Source: CALACW01 sp002431305
GTDB lineage: Bacteria > Bacillota > Clostridia > Oscillospirales > Acutalibacteraceae
DNA: 12,114 nucleotides
Assembly: GCA_937890355.1 (NCBI GenBank)
Contig: CALACW010000040.1
Span: 1-12,114 of the forward strand
Direction of reading: 5' to 3'
This document shows positions 5,924 through 12,114 of this stretch, piece by piece. The position numbers were made by a program, and so were the translations under genes. Every line of letters starts with the position of its first letter. Positions within the stretch are counted from its first letter, which is position 1. Below the pieces are notes generated by a model. It did no database searches. It saw only the letters and a list, made by a program, of their open reading frames with translations, and was not told where the DNA came from.

Positions 5924-7090
5924 TTACTTATGGAAGATATCGATAATCCATCCGAAGCATGCATAGACAACCTTCATGATTCTCGTAAGCCATGCGGGAG
6001 TGAGAATGTCGGAGGTAACGAGTTTGAGAGGACCTACCATTTCAGCGTAGGTAACGAGTCTGGTCTCATAATCAGTAACATCGTTCTCGTCAAGCTCGAA
6101 TATGCGAATACTTCTCTGATCGCCGTTGCCGTATGCACGGAAGCCGGTACCGCCGTTGTAACCCATCTTGATACCGTCCTCGTTAACGCCTACGAAGTTG
6201 TTAACGTGGTCATGTGCAAAGAACGCGCCCATGATGTCGCCGTTCTCAAGCCATGCCTGGTACTGACCGGTGATAACGTCGAAGTTCTCCGAGCAGGGAG
6301 CTTCGCCTAATTTACCGCCCTCTTCAACCATGAGATCCTGGTTAAGGGTGTACCATTTGCTGTCACGTCTTGAGTAGATAGCGCCGTCAACATTCCATTT
6401 GCACTCTTTCATAAGAGAATAGATCTCCTTAACGGGTACGTGCTGGAAGAGAAGAGAGGGAACTGCCTCTCCGCCGTTTTCTGCCTTAAGAGCAGCGGAG
6501 GTCTCGTTGTACCATGCAAGCTGTTCTGCATTGATACCCGAATATCCGCCTTCGGGTGCTTTATTGTTGGTATCCATCATGTAGATGTTGAACTTCATCT
6601 GACCGTCGGTACCGTATACGGGAGTGCTGAAAGTGAAATGGTCGGTGCCGTTGTCGCCGTTGATGCACATGGAATACGAATTGTAAATCTCGTACTGATC
6701 GTCCTCAGCAAGAGTAGCCTCTCTGTCGTGGTCGTGGTTTCCGAGAGTTGCAAGGAACGGAATACCTCTGTCCTCAACAGGCTGAAGGATATGTTTGAGC
6801 GCAAGCTCGAAATCAGCCTTTGAAGGATTTATGTACATATCGGAAAGCTGGTCGCCTACGAATACTACGAGGTCGGGCTTCTCCGCGTCGAGAGCGGCGT
6901 TAATAAATTTAACGGTTCTCTCGTCGTTTCCTTTACCTACGTCCTGGGTATCGTTAATCATCATGATCTTGAACTTGCCGTCGGAGTTGAAGCTGAGTTT
7001 CTCATCCTCGGAATCGTACGCCGCAAAAGCGCAGACGCTGAGGGTTAAGACCATAACAACAGACATGATGATACTTAAAATCTTCTTCAT
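5924..7090 (-). CDS. Secreted calcineurin-like metallophosphoesterase
   Basis: From ATG at 7090 this is 388 residues, with a clear signal peptide (MKKILSIIMS, hydrophobic core to about 20, cleavage after AFA at about 23). Metallophosphoesterase motifs are GDQ (79-81), GNHDH (117-121), QHVP (216-219) and AHDH (292-295). Motif I is DTQ (47-49) where the family usually has D-x-H, so one metal ligand is substituted. The C-terminus (about 364-388, WLTRIMKVVYACFGWIIDIF) is hydrophobic or amphipathic and may hold the protein at the membrane. It probably hydrolyses extracellular phosphoesters; substrate unknown. An upstream in-frame ATG at 7105 is not preferred, because it lies inside the ribosome binding site (ATGAGGAGC) of the ATG chosen here, with a normal 6-nt spacer. 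It has its own promoter and terminator. Confidence 0.9.
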   Translation of the reverse strand: MKKILSIIMSVVMVLTLSVCAFAAYDSEDEKLSFNSDGKFKIMMINDTQDVGKGNDERTVKFINAALDAEKPDLVVFVGDQLSDMYINPSKADFELALKHILQPVEDRGIPFLATLGNHDHDREATLAEDDQYEIYNSYSMCINGDNGTDHFTFSTPVYGTDGQMKFNIYMMDTNNKAPEGGYSGINAEQLAWYNETSAALKAENGGEAVPSLLFQHVPVKEIYSLMKECKWNVDGAIYSRRDSKWYTLNQDLMVEEGGKLGEAPCSENFDVITGQYQAWLENGDIMGAFFAHDHVNNFVGVNEDGIKMGYNGGTGFRAYGNGDQRSIRIFELDENDVTDYETRLVTYAEMVGPLKLVTSDILTPAWLTRIMKVVYACFGWIIDIFHK

Positions 7091-7132
7091 GAATTTGCTC
7101 CTCATTTCTTTTAATGGTTTATTGCAAACTTA

Positions 7133-7161
7133 ATTTTAACGTTTTAAATATGTTTTGTCAA
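7133..7161 (-). promoter_or_regulatory. Sigma-A promoter of the metallophosphoesterase gene
   Basis: On the minus strand, TTGACA (7156-7161), 17 nt and TAAAAT (7133-7138) lie 42 nt before the chosen ATG at 7090. The AT-rich stretch up to the ABC gene end at 7294 shows only weak inverted repeats and no clear terminator for the upstream operon. Confidence 0.88.
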
Positions 7162-7293
7162 TACAAAAATTAAAAATCTGTTCAATATTTTGTGTGAATT
7201 TGACTATATTATTCTTTTGCGGAATCACAATGTTAGCCCATGCTGACATCTGTTAAATTCTGATAATTAAATATCATAATTCCGTCGATTTTA

Positions 7294-8559
7294 TTATAAA
7301 ACTTCGATATCCGGGAAACGATTATACCCCCAGTACCTGCCGTTCCATACGATATTGTCGTCCGATACTTCCTTTGTAAACGAGAACGCCGGCCACGCCG
7401 CGTCGAGGTCGTTTTTGACACCGAACGAATTTAATTCATATAAAACAATCATCGCCTTATACTCCCCCGCCGCAAGCGAGGAAATGTCAAAACTTAAAAC
7501 ATTCGAATGATTTTTTTTGTCCGTTTTGTTAAGTTTTTCCTTACAAAGCGACGCGCCGACGGGCGAGTCGTCTCTGTAACGGATTTCGATACGGGCGAAA
7601 ACGTCGCCGAGGCTCTTATTCTGCCGCCAATTAAGACGGAAAACAATCTTCTCCCCGTTTTCGAAAACACAGCTGTCCTTATTGAGAATTTCGCTCGATA
7701 TCAAATCCGCGTCACGCTGTTTTTCGAGGTGCTTTAACCTCGGCATATTCGTATAATCGTTAAAAAGCTTCTGTTCATACGACTGATTGTCAAGATACTT
7801 TTCAATTCCGCCTTCAACGTCTCCGTCGAATATTTTTCTGCCCTTATCGAGCACGACAGTTCTGTTGCAAAGCTGTCGGACGGTGTTCATGTTGTGGCTG
7901 ACATACAGTATCGTCCTGCCTCCGCTGTTTGCCTCCTCGCACATTTTTGTAATGCACTTCTGCTGAAACGCCGCGTCGCCGACGGCAAGAACCTCGTCCA
8001 TTATCATTATTTCCGAATCAAGATGAGCCGCAACGGAGAACGCGAGCTTTACGTACATTCCCGACGAATAACGCTTTACGGGCGTGTCTATGAATTTTGA
8101 AACCTCGGAGAATTCAACTATTTCGTCGAATTTTTTTGAAATTTCGCTCTTGCTCATGCCGAGTATCGCGCCGTTTAAATATACGTTTTCGCGCCCGGTG
8201 AGTTCGGGATGAAAACCCGTTCCGACCTCGAGCATGCTCGCGACTCTGCCCTCTAACATAATCTCGCCCGCAGTCGGTGCGGTTATCTGCGATAAAAGTT
8301 TTAACATGGTCGACTTGCCCGCGCCGTTTCCGCCGATAAGTCCGACCGCGTCGCCTTTCTTTACGTCGAACGACACGCCGTCGAGCGCACGGAATCGCTC
8401 ATTTAAGTGAGACTGATCCGTGCCTATTTTTGAATTGGGGTCTTCTTTTCCTCGGATTCTCGCCATGAACGACTGTATATCGCCTCTTAACGTTCCTCCG
8501 CCTATCGCGCCGAGACGGTACTCCTTTACAACGTCTCTGACCTCTATGATATTACCCAT
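7294..8559 (-). CDS. Polysaccharide/teichoic acid ABC exporter, ATP-binding subunit with Wzt-like C-terminal domain
   Basis: This 421-residue protein energises export of a lipid-linked glycan across the membrane. The N-terminal ATPase domain has Walker A GGNGAGKST (76-84), the EVGTGFHPELTGRENVYLNG region (111-130) typical of the Wzt/TagH subfamily, signature YSSGM (164-168), Walker B IMIMDE (184-189) and H-loop His 222. Residues about 275-421 form a beta-rich extension matching the Wzt C-terminal domain, which in characterised O-antigen exporters recognises the modified chain end. TagH-type ATPases lack this type of module, so the substrate may need a terminal mark. GAGGAGAC precedes the ATG by 6 nt. 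It starts 12 nt after the permease stop codon, so the two form one operon. Confidence 0.93.
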   Translation of the reverse strand: MGNIIEVRDVVKEYRLGAIGGGTLRGDIQSFMARIRGKEDPNSKIGTDQSHLNERFRALDGVSFDVKKGDAVGLIGGNGAGKSTMLKLLSQITAPTAGEIMLEGRVASMLEVGTGFHPELTGRENVYLNGAILGMSKSEISKKFDEIVEFSEVSKFIDTPVKRYSSGMYVKLAFSVAAHLDSEIMIMDEVLAVGDAAFQQKCITKMCEEANSGGRTILYVSHNMNTVRQLCNRTVVLDKGRKIFDGDVEGGIEKYLDNQSYEQKLFNDYTNMPRLKHLEKQRDADLISSEILNKDSCVFENGEKIVFRLNWRQNKSLGDVFARIEIRYRDDSPVGASLCKEKLNKTDKKNHSNVLSFDISSLAAGEYKAMIVLYELNSFGVKNDLDAAWPAFSFTKEVSDDNIVWNGRYWGYNRFPDIEVL

Positions 8560-8571
8560 AAATACGTCTCC

Positions 8572-9426
8572 TCATATCGTGTCCGTAAACGTTTTTTCGA
8601 CTCTCGAAAACAGCGCGATACCTATAATAAGTACGACAGCGGTAACGCACGCGCTTATAATCAGATAATTCCACGGTATTCCCGCTTCCCCGCCGAAAAA
8701 CGCGTATCTGTAAGTATCGAGAATCGGAGCCATGGGATTCAGCATGAAAATCTTTTTAAGTCCCCCGCTTATCTGCGACGAACCGTAAGCCACGGGCGAA
8801 GCATACATCCACAGCTGAACGCCGAAGTTCACGAGCATCGCAAGATCTCTGTACTTAGTCGTAAGCGCGGATATTATAATTCCGCAGCCGAGACCGAGCA
8901 TGGACGTTTCGATAATCATCAGCGGAACGAGAGCCAGCGCCCACGTCGCGTGAATATCCGACGTTCCCCTGATTAAGTATACAGCCCATATTATGAGGAA
9001 GAAAACCATCTGTATAGCGTACGAAATAAGCCCCGACAGCACCGACGAGACAGGCATCACGAGACGGGGAAAATAAACCTTGCCGAGTATTGCGGAGTTT
9101 GCCGTGAACGTGTTTGCCGTAGTCGTAAGACATGCCGAGAAGTAGCACCACAGGACGTTTGAACACATATAGAATACGAAGTGCGGAACACCGCCCGTGT
9201 CGAGCTTTGCAACGTTTCCGAATACGACTGTAAAAATAACGGTCGTAAACAGGGGCTGAATCACCGCCCACGCGGGACCTAAAACCGTCTGTTTATACTG
9301 CGCGACAAACGTACGTCTGACGAACAGCGCGATAAGGTCCCTGTAACGCCAAAGCTCTTTTATATTCAGATTAAAACGCCCCGATTTCGGACGTATATAA
9401 ATTCGTTTCGGATTTTTTTCTTCCAT
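8572..9426 (-). CDS. Polysaccharide/teichoic acid ABC exporter, permease subunit (Wzm/TagG type)
   Basis: This 284-residue ABC-2 permease has about six membrane helices. The N-terminal part (WRYRDLIALFVRRTFVAQYKQ, from 26) and LGPAWAVIQPLFTTVIFTVVFG (49-70) are typical of the family. The conserved MYASPVAYG, LNPMAPILDTYRYAFFG block is near 206-247. It forms the membrane channel for the ATPase encoded directly downstream. The ATG at 9426 has AGGGAG 14 nt upstream, rather far, and no better in-frame start was seen. Divergent from a polysaccharide deacetylase, which fits a cell-envelope glycan role. No glycosyltransferase or polymer synthesis gene is in the window, so the exported polymer is unknown. 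Confidence 0.93.
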   Translation of the reverse strand: MEEKNPKRIYIRPKSGRFNLNIKELWRYRDLIALFVRRTFVAQYKQTVLGPAWAVIQPLFTTVIFTVVFGNVAKLDTGGVPHFVFYMCSNVLWCYFSACLTTTANTFTANSAILGKVYFPRLVMPVSSVLSGLISYAIQMVFFLIIWAVYLIRGTSDIHATWALALVPLMIIETSMLGLGCGIIISALTTKYRDLAMLVNFGVQLWMYASPVAYGSSQISGGLKKIFMLNPMAPILDTYRYAFFGGEAGIPWNYLIISACVTAVVLIIGIALFSRVEKTFTDTI

Positions 9427-9462
9427 CTTTTTCGGATGAACTCCCTGTTTTAAATTACTACA

Positions 9463-9491
9463 AATATATCATGATTTAATTTATTAAGCAA
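9463..9491 (-). promoter_or_regulatory. Probable promoter of the ABC exporter operon
   Basis: On the minus strand, TTGCTT (9486-9491), 17 nt and TATATT (9463-9468) lie about 37 nt before the permease ATG. The -35 box is only a partial match. Confidence 0.5.
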
Positions 9492-9573
9492 GTCCGAACA
9501 GTAAATTTTATTTTTTTATAAAATTATTCCAATACTTCATTCAAAATAATTTTTACCCGCGCCGGGGACAAAC

Positions 9574-9599
9574 TATACAAAAAAGAAGTCTTTTGTATA
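9574..9599. promoter_or_regulatory. Inverted repeat in the divergent intergenic region (candidate operator)
   Basis: TATACAAAA and TTTTGTATA are perfect 9-bp arms separated by 8 nt. The repeat lies between the two divergent promoters, 24 nt before the plus-strand -35 box. It could bind a dimeric regulator or form a weak hairpin. No regulator gene is nearby. Confidence 0.35.
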
Positions 9600-9622
9600 T
9601 ATTTAATTTTCATTTAAATATA

Positions 9623-9651
9623 TGGACTAAGAATATATTTCATGATATACT
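9623..9651 (+). promoter_or_regulatory. Probable promoter of the polysaccharide deacetylase gene
   Basis: TGGACT (9623-9628), 17 nt and TATACT (9646-9651) lie 50 nt before the ATG. The -10 box is good and the -35 box partial. Confidence 0.6.
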
Positions 9652-9701
9652 AAAGTTAGAAAAAAATTGTCGAAAAAAAATCGGGAGAGCGAAAGTAAAA
9701 A

Positions 9702-11204
9702 ATGACGAAAGACAACTTCTCAAAATTCGCATTTAATAAAAAAACCGCCGCGGTTATATCCGTTTCGGCGGTCATAATCACGCTCGCTCTTCTTTTCGTT
9801 CTCTCAAAGCCGAGTATTAAGATAAACGGAGGAGACAATGTGACTCTGGAGGTTTTCGAACCGTATACCGACGAGGGCGCGCACGCCTCGTATTTCGGAA
9901 TGAATTTAAACGACAAACTGACCCGTAACGGACAGGTAGATTCCGAAAAAACAGGAACGTACACGGAAAAATATTACGTAAAATTTTTATGGAAAAAGAC
10001 AGAAGTCACAAAAACCGTAAACGTAGTCGACACGGTTTCACCCGTTCTCACGCTCAAAGGCGACCCGGAAATCGAGGTCGAGGATATAAATAATTTTAAA
10101 GACCCGGGATATACCGCAGAGGACAACTACGACGGCGACATCACGGACAAGGTCAAAGTCACGCTGTCGGAAATTATGGTCGGCGAGGACGGCGAAAATA
10201 TCGTCACCGCGACATACACCGTTTCCGACTCCGCGGGCAACACGGCAAAACAGCACAGATTCATAAGAGTAGCGGACAGAACTCCGCCCGAGATAAGAAT
10301 TCTCGGCTCATCTCACATCACGCTCAAAAAGGGCGATACGTACGAGGAAAAGGGAGCCGAAGCAACAGACAATATCGACGGCAATGTAGGCGTTTCCATT
10401 GAAGGAAGCGTCGACACATTGACCGCGGGAACGTATAAAATAACGTACACAGCAGAGGATAAAACCGGAAACAAGGGTAAAGCCGTACGGTTCGTACGAG
10501 TCAGAGACGCAACGGTCGGCGGAATTCCCGCAACGTCCGACACCGAGGGCGAGGCCCCCGCGCAAGGCGGGTCGTATATTTATTTAACGTTCGACGACGG
10601 TCCGAGCAATAACATAACGCCGAGACTTCTCGATATTTTAAAGGAAAACGACGTTAAGGCGACATTCTTCATACTCAATTATTCCCCCGACAAGCTCCCG
10701 ATATTGAAACGTATGATAAGCGAGGGACACACGATTGCGATTCACGGATATTCCCATAAATATTCCGAAATTTACAAGTCCGAAGAGGCGTTCATGAACA
10801 ATGTCTATAAATTACAGGAAAAAATCTATAACGACACGGGTTATGTTACAAATATAATCCGTTTCCCCGGCGGAAGTTCCAACACGATAAGCAAAACCTA
10901 CTGTCCCGGAGTCATGACGAAAATAGTCAAACGCCTGGACGACGAGGGCATAGTATACGTCGACTGGAACGTTGACTCGGGCGACGCGAACGGCAGCGGA
11001 ATCAACGCGGACAAGCTCTATAACAACTCCGTAAAAGGGCTGAAAAAGGGCAGAAGCAACATTATTTTAATGCATGACTCCGACGTTAAGACGACGACAC
11101 CCGACGCGGTCAAGAGAGTTATCGAATACGGCAGGAAGAACGGATACACTTTCCTCCCGCTCAACGAATCGAGCGCGACCGCCCACCACGGAATCAATAA
11201 TTAG
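9702..11204 (+). CDS. Membrane-anchored polysaccharide deacetylase (CE4) with Ig-like repeats
   Basis: This 500-residue protein has a short cytoplasmic tail, a membrane anchor at about 15-34, three DUF5011/Ig-like beta domains (about 37-108, 113-191, 194-267), a short linker, and a C-terminal CE4 (NodB) domain at about 290-485. The catalytic motifs are intact: TFDDGP (296-301; D298/D299), metal-binding HGYSH (348-352), RFPGG (387-391), DWNVDSGD (421-428) and LMHD (456-459). It should remove N-acetyl groups from peptidoglycan or another surface glycan, with the Ig-like stalk placing the enzyme away from the membrane. Peptidoglycan deacetylases of this type often protect against lysozyme. GGGAG is 13-14 nt before the ATG. 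It is divergent from the glycan exporter, which suggests shared envelope function but is not proof. Confidence 0.95.
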   Translation: MTKDNFSKFAFNKKTAAVISVSAVIITLALLFVLSKPSIKINGGDNVTLEVFEPYTDEGAHASYFGMNLNDKLTRNGQVDSEKTGTYTEKYYVKFLWKKTEVTKTVNVVDTVSPVLTLKGDPEIEVEDINNFKDPGYTAEDNYDGDITDKVKVTLSEIMVGEDGENIVTATYTVSDSAGNTAKQHRFIRVADRTPPEIRILGSSHITLKKGDTYEEKGAEATDNIDGNVGVSIEGSVDTLTAGTYKITYTAEDKTGNKGKAVRFVRVRDATVGGIPATSDTEGEAPAQGGSYIYLTFDDGPSNNITPRLLDILKENDVKATFFILNYSPDKLPILKRMISEGHTIAIHGYSHKYSEIYKSEEAFMNNVYKLQEKIYNDTGYVTNIIRFPGGSSNTISKTYCPGVMTKIVKRLDDEGIVYVDWNVDSGDANGSGINADKLYNNSVKGLKKGRSNIILMHDSDVKTTTPDAVKRVIEYGRKNGYTFLPLNESSATAHHGINN

Positions 11205-11343
11205 GATGTAAACATCCCAAGTGAAAAGGTAAGAGTGAAAAGTGAAAAGTGTCGGTGCAAATCCTGACGGATTTGTCATTGTACAAATTATTAAACAAAA
11301 TTTATGCGCACCGATTTCGGTTAGTTCATTCTGAACGTTTTTT
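11204..11343. repeat. Hairpin-rich repeat-like segment after the deacetylase gene
   Basis: There is no credible gene from 11205 to 11543. This part begins with GGATGT-AA-ACATCC on the stop codon, then a tandem-like GTGAAAAGTGAAAAGTG run (11231-11251). TCGGTGC (11252-11258) is complementary to GCACCGA (11308-11314), enclosing a CAAATCC-TGAC-GGATTTG hairpin (11258-11275). GTTCA-TTC-TGAAC then precedes six T (11324-11343), a small terminator. The nested inverted repeats suggest a decayed MITE or repeat, and a GTGAAAAGTGAA motif also borders the repeat near position 90 (reverse strand). Identity is unproven. Confidence 0.45.
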
Positions 11344-11408
11344 CCTATCTCCTCAACAAAAATACATTCACACTCACAAAAATTACAAAAAAAATTCATT
11401 CACTTTTT

Positions 11409-11452
11409 AAAGAAAACGGAGCTGTATTTTGCGGTTCCGTTCTTTGTTTTTT
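11409..11452 (+). terminator. Intrinsic terminator downstream of the deacetylase gene
   Basis: AACGGA (11415-11420) pairs with TCCGTT (11436-11441), extended by AAAG/CTTT, and runs into GTTTTTT. It lies between the deacetylase gene and the second mgtE promoter and insulates the two. Confidence 0.7.
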
Positions 11453-11473
11453 ATGCCGTGCTTCTATTTTCTA

Positions 11474-11502
11474 TTGACAAACGCAAAACGCGATAGTATA
11501 AT
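11474..11502 (+). promoter_or_regulatory. Sigma-A promoter of mgtE leader, copy 2
   Basis: TTGACA (11474-11479), a 17-nt spacer and TATAAT (11497-11502) are perfect consensus boxes, matching the promoter of copy 1 in both boxes and spacing. The leader-peptide ATG lies 41 nt downstream. Confidence 0.92.
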
Positions 11503-11543
11503 TTTTTTGTAATTTTAACTTTAAAATAAAATGAGGTGACAAG

Positions 11544-11642
11544 ATGGAATCCGGCAGCGGACACGGGCGACGGAAATTAAATGACGAAATACCGCGAAAA
11601 ACGCTGACGACGATTTCATCCGCCGTCGGTTTGGGGCTTTGA
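11544..11642 (+). CDS. mgtE leader peptide, copy 2 (MESGSGHGRR family)
   Basis: A 32-codon ORF begins MESGSGHGRR and ends with TGA at 11640. GAGGTGAC lies 4-5 nt before the ATG. Compared with copy 1 (start at 1776), the first codons differ by one in-frame Ser codon and by silent changes (GGA for GGG, CGA for CGG), and the ribosome binding site context ATGAGGTGA is the same. The remaining 22 residues (KLNDEIPRKTLTTISSAVGLGL) do not align with copy 1, which shows that the conserved part is the N-terminal block. The ORF ends 4 nt before the first leader hairpin. Inferred role: a regulatory peptide sensed during its own translation, controlling mgtE. Confidence 0.72.
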   Translation: MESGSGHGRRKLNDEIPRKTLTTISSAVGLGL

Positions 11643-11645
11643 TTG

Positions 11646-11682
11646 ACCGAAAACACGGGAGTATTCCGCCCTGTTCGGTTTT
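11646..11682 (+). promoter_or_regulatory. Leader hairpin and possible antiterminator strand, mgtE copy 2
   Basis: ACCGAA (11646-11651) pairs with TTCGGT (11674-11679), with further GGG/CCC pairing inside. It starts 4 nt after the leader-peptide stop. Its 3' part, CGGTTTTA (11676-11682), is also partly complementary to TAAGCCG (11701-11707), the 5' arm of the downstream terminator. This gives a mutually exclusive three-strand arrangement as in classical attenuators. Folded by hand. Confidence 0.45.
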
Positions 11683-11702
11683 ATAATGAGTGATTTTATC
11701 TA

Positions 11703-11747
11703 AGCCGTATTGACGTTTTTCGGGTCTTATCAAGGCTCGTTTTTTTT
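11703..11747 (+). terminator. Attenuator (intrinsic terminator) in the mgtE leader, copy 2
   Basis: AGCC (11703-11706) and TTGA (11710-11713) pair with TCAA (11730-11733) and GGCT (11734-11737), then CG and eight T (11740-11747). The stem is modest but the T-run is strong. Its position between the leader peptide and mgtE parallels copy 1. Confidence 0.55.
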
Positions 11748-11755
11748 ATTTCCCG

Positions 11756-11790
11756 ACCCCTCTGCTATAACAATGCAGTAATACAGGGGG
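11756..11790 (+). promoter_or_regulatory. Structure sequestering the mgtE ribosome binding site (copy 2)
   Basis: CCCCT (in 11757-11761) is complementary to AGGGG (in 11785-11790), the ribosome binding site for the TTG start at 11800. Between them CTGC and GCAG form an inner stem. As in copy 1, the ribosome binding site can be masked by a C-rich strand just after the attenuator T-run. Confidence 0.5.
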
Positions 11791-11799
11791 AATTTTTAA

Positions 11800-12114
11800 T
11801 TGACAAAGGAAGTATTTGAAAGACTGCTCAAGGAAAAGCAGTACAAGGCTATAAAAAGCATATTCGACACGCTCAACCCCGTCGACACGGCGGCGCTTCT
11901 GCCCGAATTCGACGAAAAGGAAATGGTTATTCTGTTTCGTCTGATTCCTAAGGAAAACGCCGCGCTCGTATTCACGTACCTTGACGCCGAGGAGGAACAG
12001 GTGCTCGTCGACGCTATTACCGACTCCGAATTAAGGGCGATAATGAACGACATGTTTATAGACGATACGGTCGACGTTATCGAGGAAATGCCCGCGAATG
12101 TCGTTGAGCGAATT
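11800..12114 (+). CDS. mgtE: Magnesium transporter MgtE (copy 2), 5' part only
   Basis: The window contains 105 codons in frame to its last base, and the gene continues beyond it. The sequence covers most of the MgtE_N cytosolic domain and aligns without gaps to residues 6-109 of copy 1, with about 17 differences, nearly all conservative. The CBS and membrane domains are not visible, so function rests on the family. The start is a TTG preceded directly by an in-frame TAA, so nothing longer is possible; AGGGGG is 9 nt upstream. It lacks the first residues (MTQE) of copy 1. A weak start codon plus a maskable ribosome binding site suggests tighter translational control than copy 1. Confidence 0.93.
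   Translation, partial: MTKEVFERLLKEKQYKAIKSIFDTLNPVDTAALLPEFDEKEMVILFRLIPKENAALVFTYLDAEEEQVLVDAITDSELRAIMNDMFIDDTVDVIEEMPANVVERI

Noticed and set aside
7103..7105. Upstream ATG for the metallophosphoesterase
   Set aside because: It forms part of the ribosome binding site (ATGAGGAGC) of the next in-frame ATG, which gives a better signal peptide start.

Overview
The window looks like a chromosomal segment from a Gram-positive, low-to-mid GC anaerobe, most likely a gut member of the Clostridia (Bacillota). Four things point that way: a class A RNase P RNA of Firmicutes type, consensus sigma-A promoters (TTGACA, 17 bp, TATAAT/TAAAAT), strong GGAGG-type ribosome binding sites, and a small repeat ending in GTAGGGG...CCCCTAC of a kind common in gut Firmicutes. 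The species cannot be named from sequence alone.

Layout, left to right. (1) Positions 1-85 hold a copy of a dispersed repeat. (2) Positions 138-1840, minus strand, hold a magnesium transporter gene (mgtE) behind a long regulated leader: promoter, 41-residue leader peptide, attenuator, and a helix covering the mgtE ribosome binding site. (3) Positions 1864-3379, minus strand, hold a two-gene operon: an HD-domain phosphohydrolase, then a PF06541-type membrane protein. (4) Positions 3446-3599 are a MITE whose core matches the repeat at position 1. (5) Positions 3686-4438, plus strand, hold rnpB (RNase P RNA) and a small single-pass membrane protein. (6) Positions 4435-7161, minus strand, hold two separately promoted secreted proteins: an Asp-box/sialidase-fold protein and a calcineurin-type metallophosphoesterase. 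(7) Positions 7294-9491, minus strand, hold a Wzm/Wzt-type polysaccharide ABC exporter, divergent from a plus-strand membrane-anchored polysaccharide deacetylase (9702-11204). (8) Positions 11474-12114, plus strand, hold a second mgtE, cut by the window end, with the same kind of regulated leader as the first.

The most interesting signal is the pair of mgtE leaders. Both have a consensus promoter, a strong ribosome binding site and a short ORF beginning MESGS(S)GHGRR. Between the two copies this block varies only at synonymous third positions and by one whole-codon indel, while the rest of each peptide is unrelated. Each ORF is followed by a terminator-like hairpin with a T-run, then by a C-rich strand that can pair with the mgtE ribosome binding site. 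Neither leader resembles the M-box (Mg2+) riboswitch. I infer a leader-peptide-based control element for magnesium uptake that acts at both transcription and translation. I do not recognise it as a described family.

The middle of the window is mostly cell-surface biology: glycan export, glycan deacetylation, secreted glycan- and phosphoester-processing enzymes, and membrane proteins. No polymer-synthesis genes are present to say which glycan is exported.
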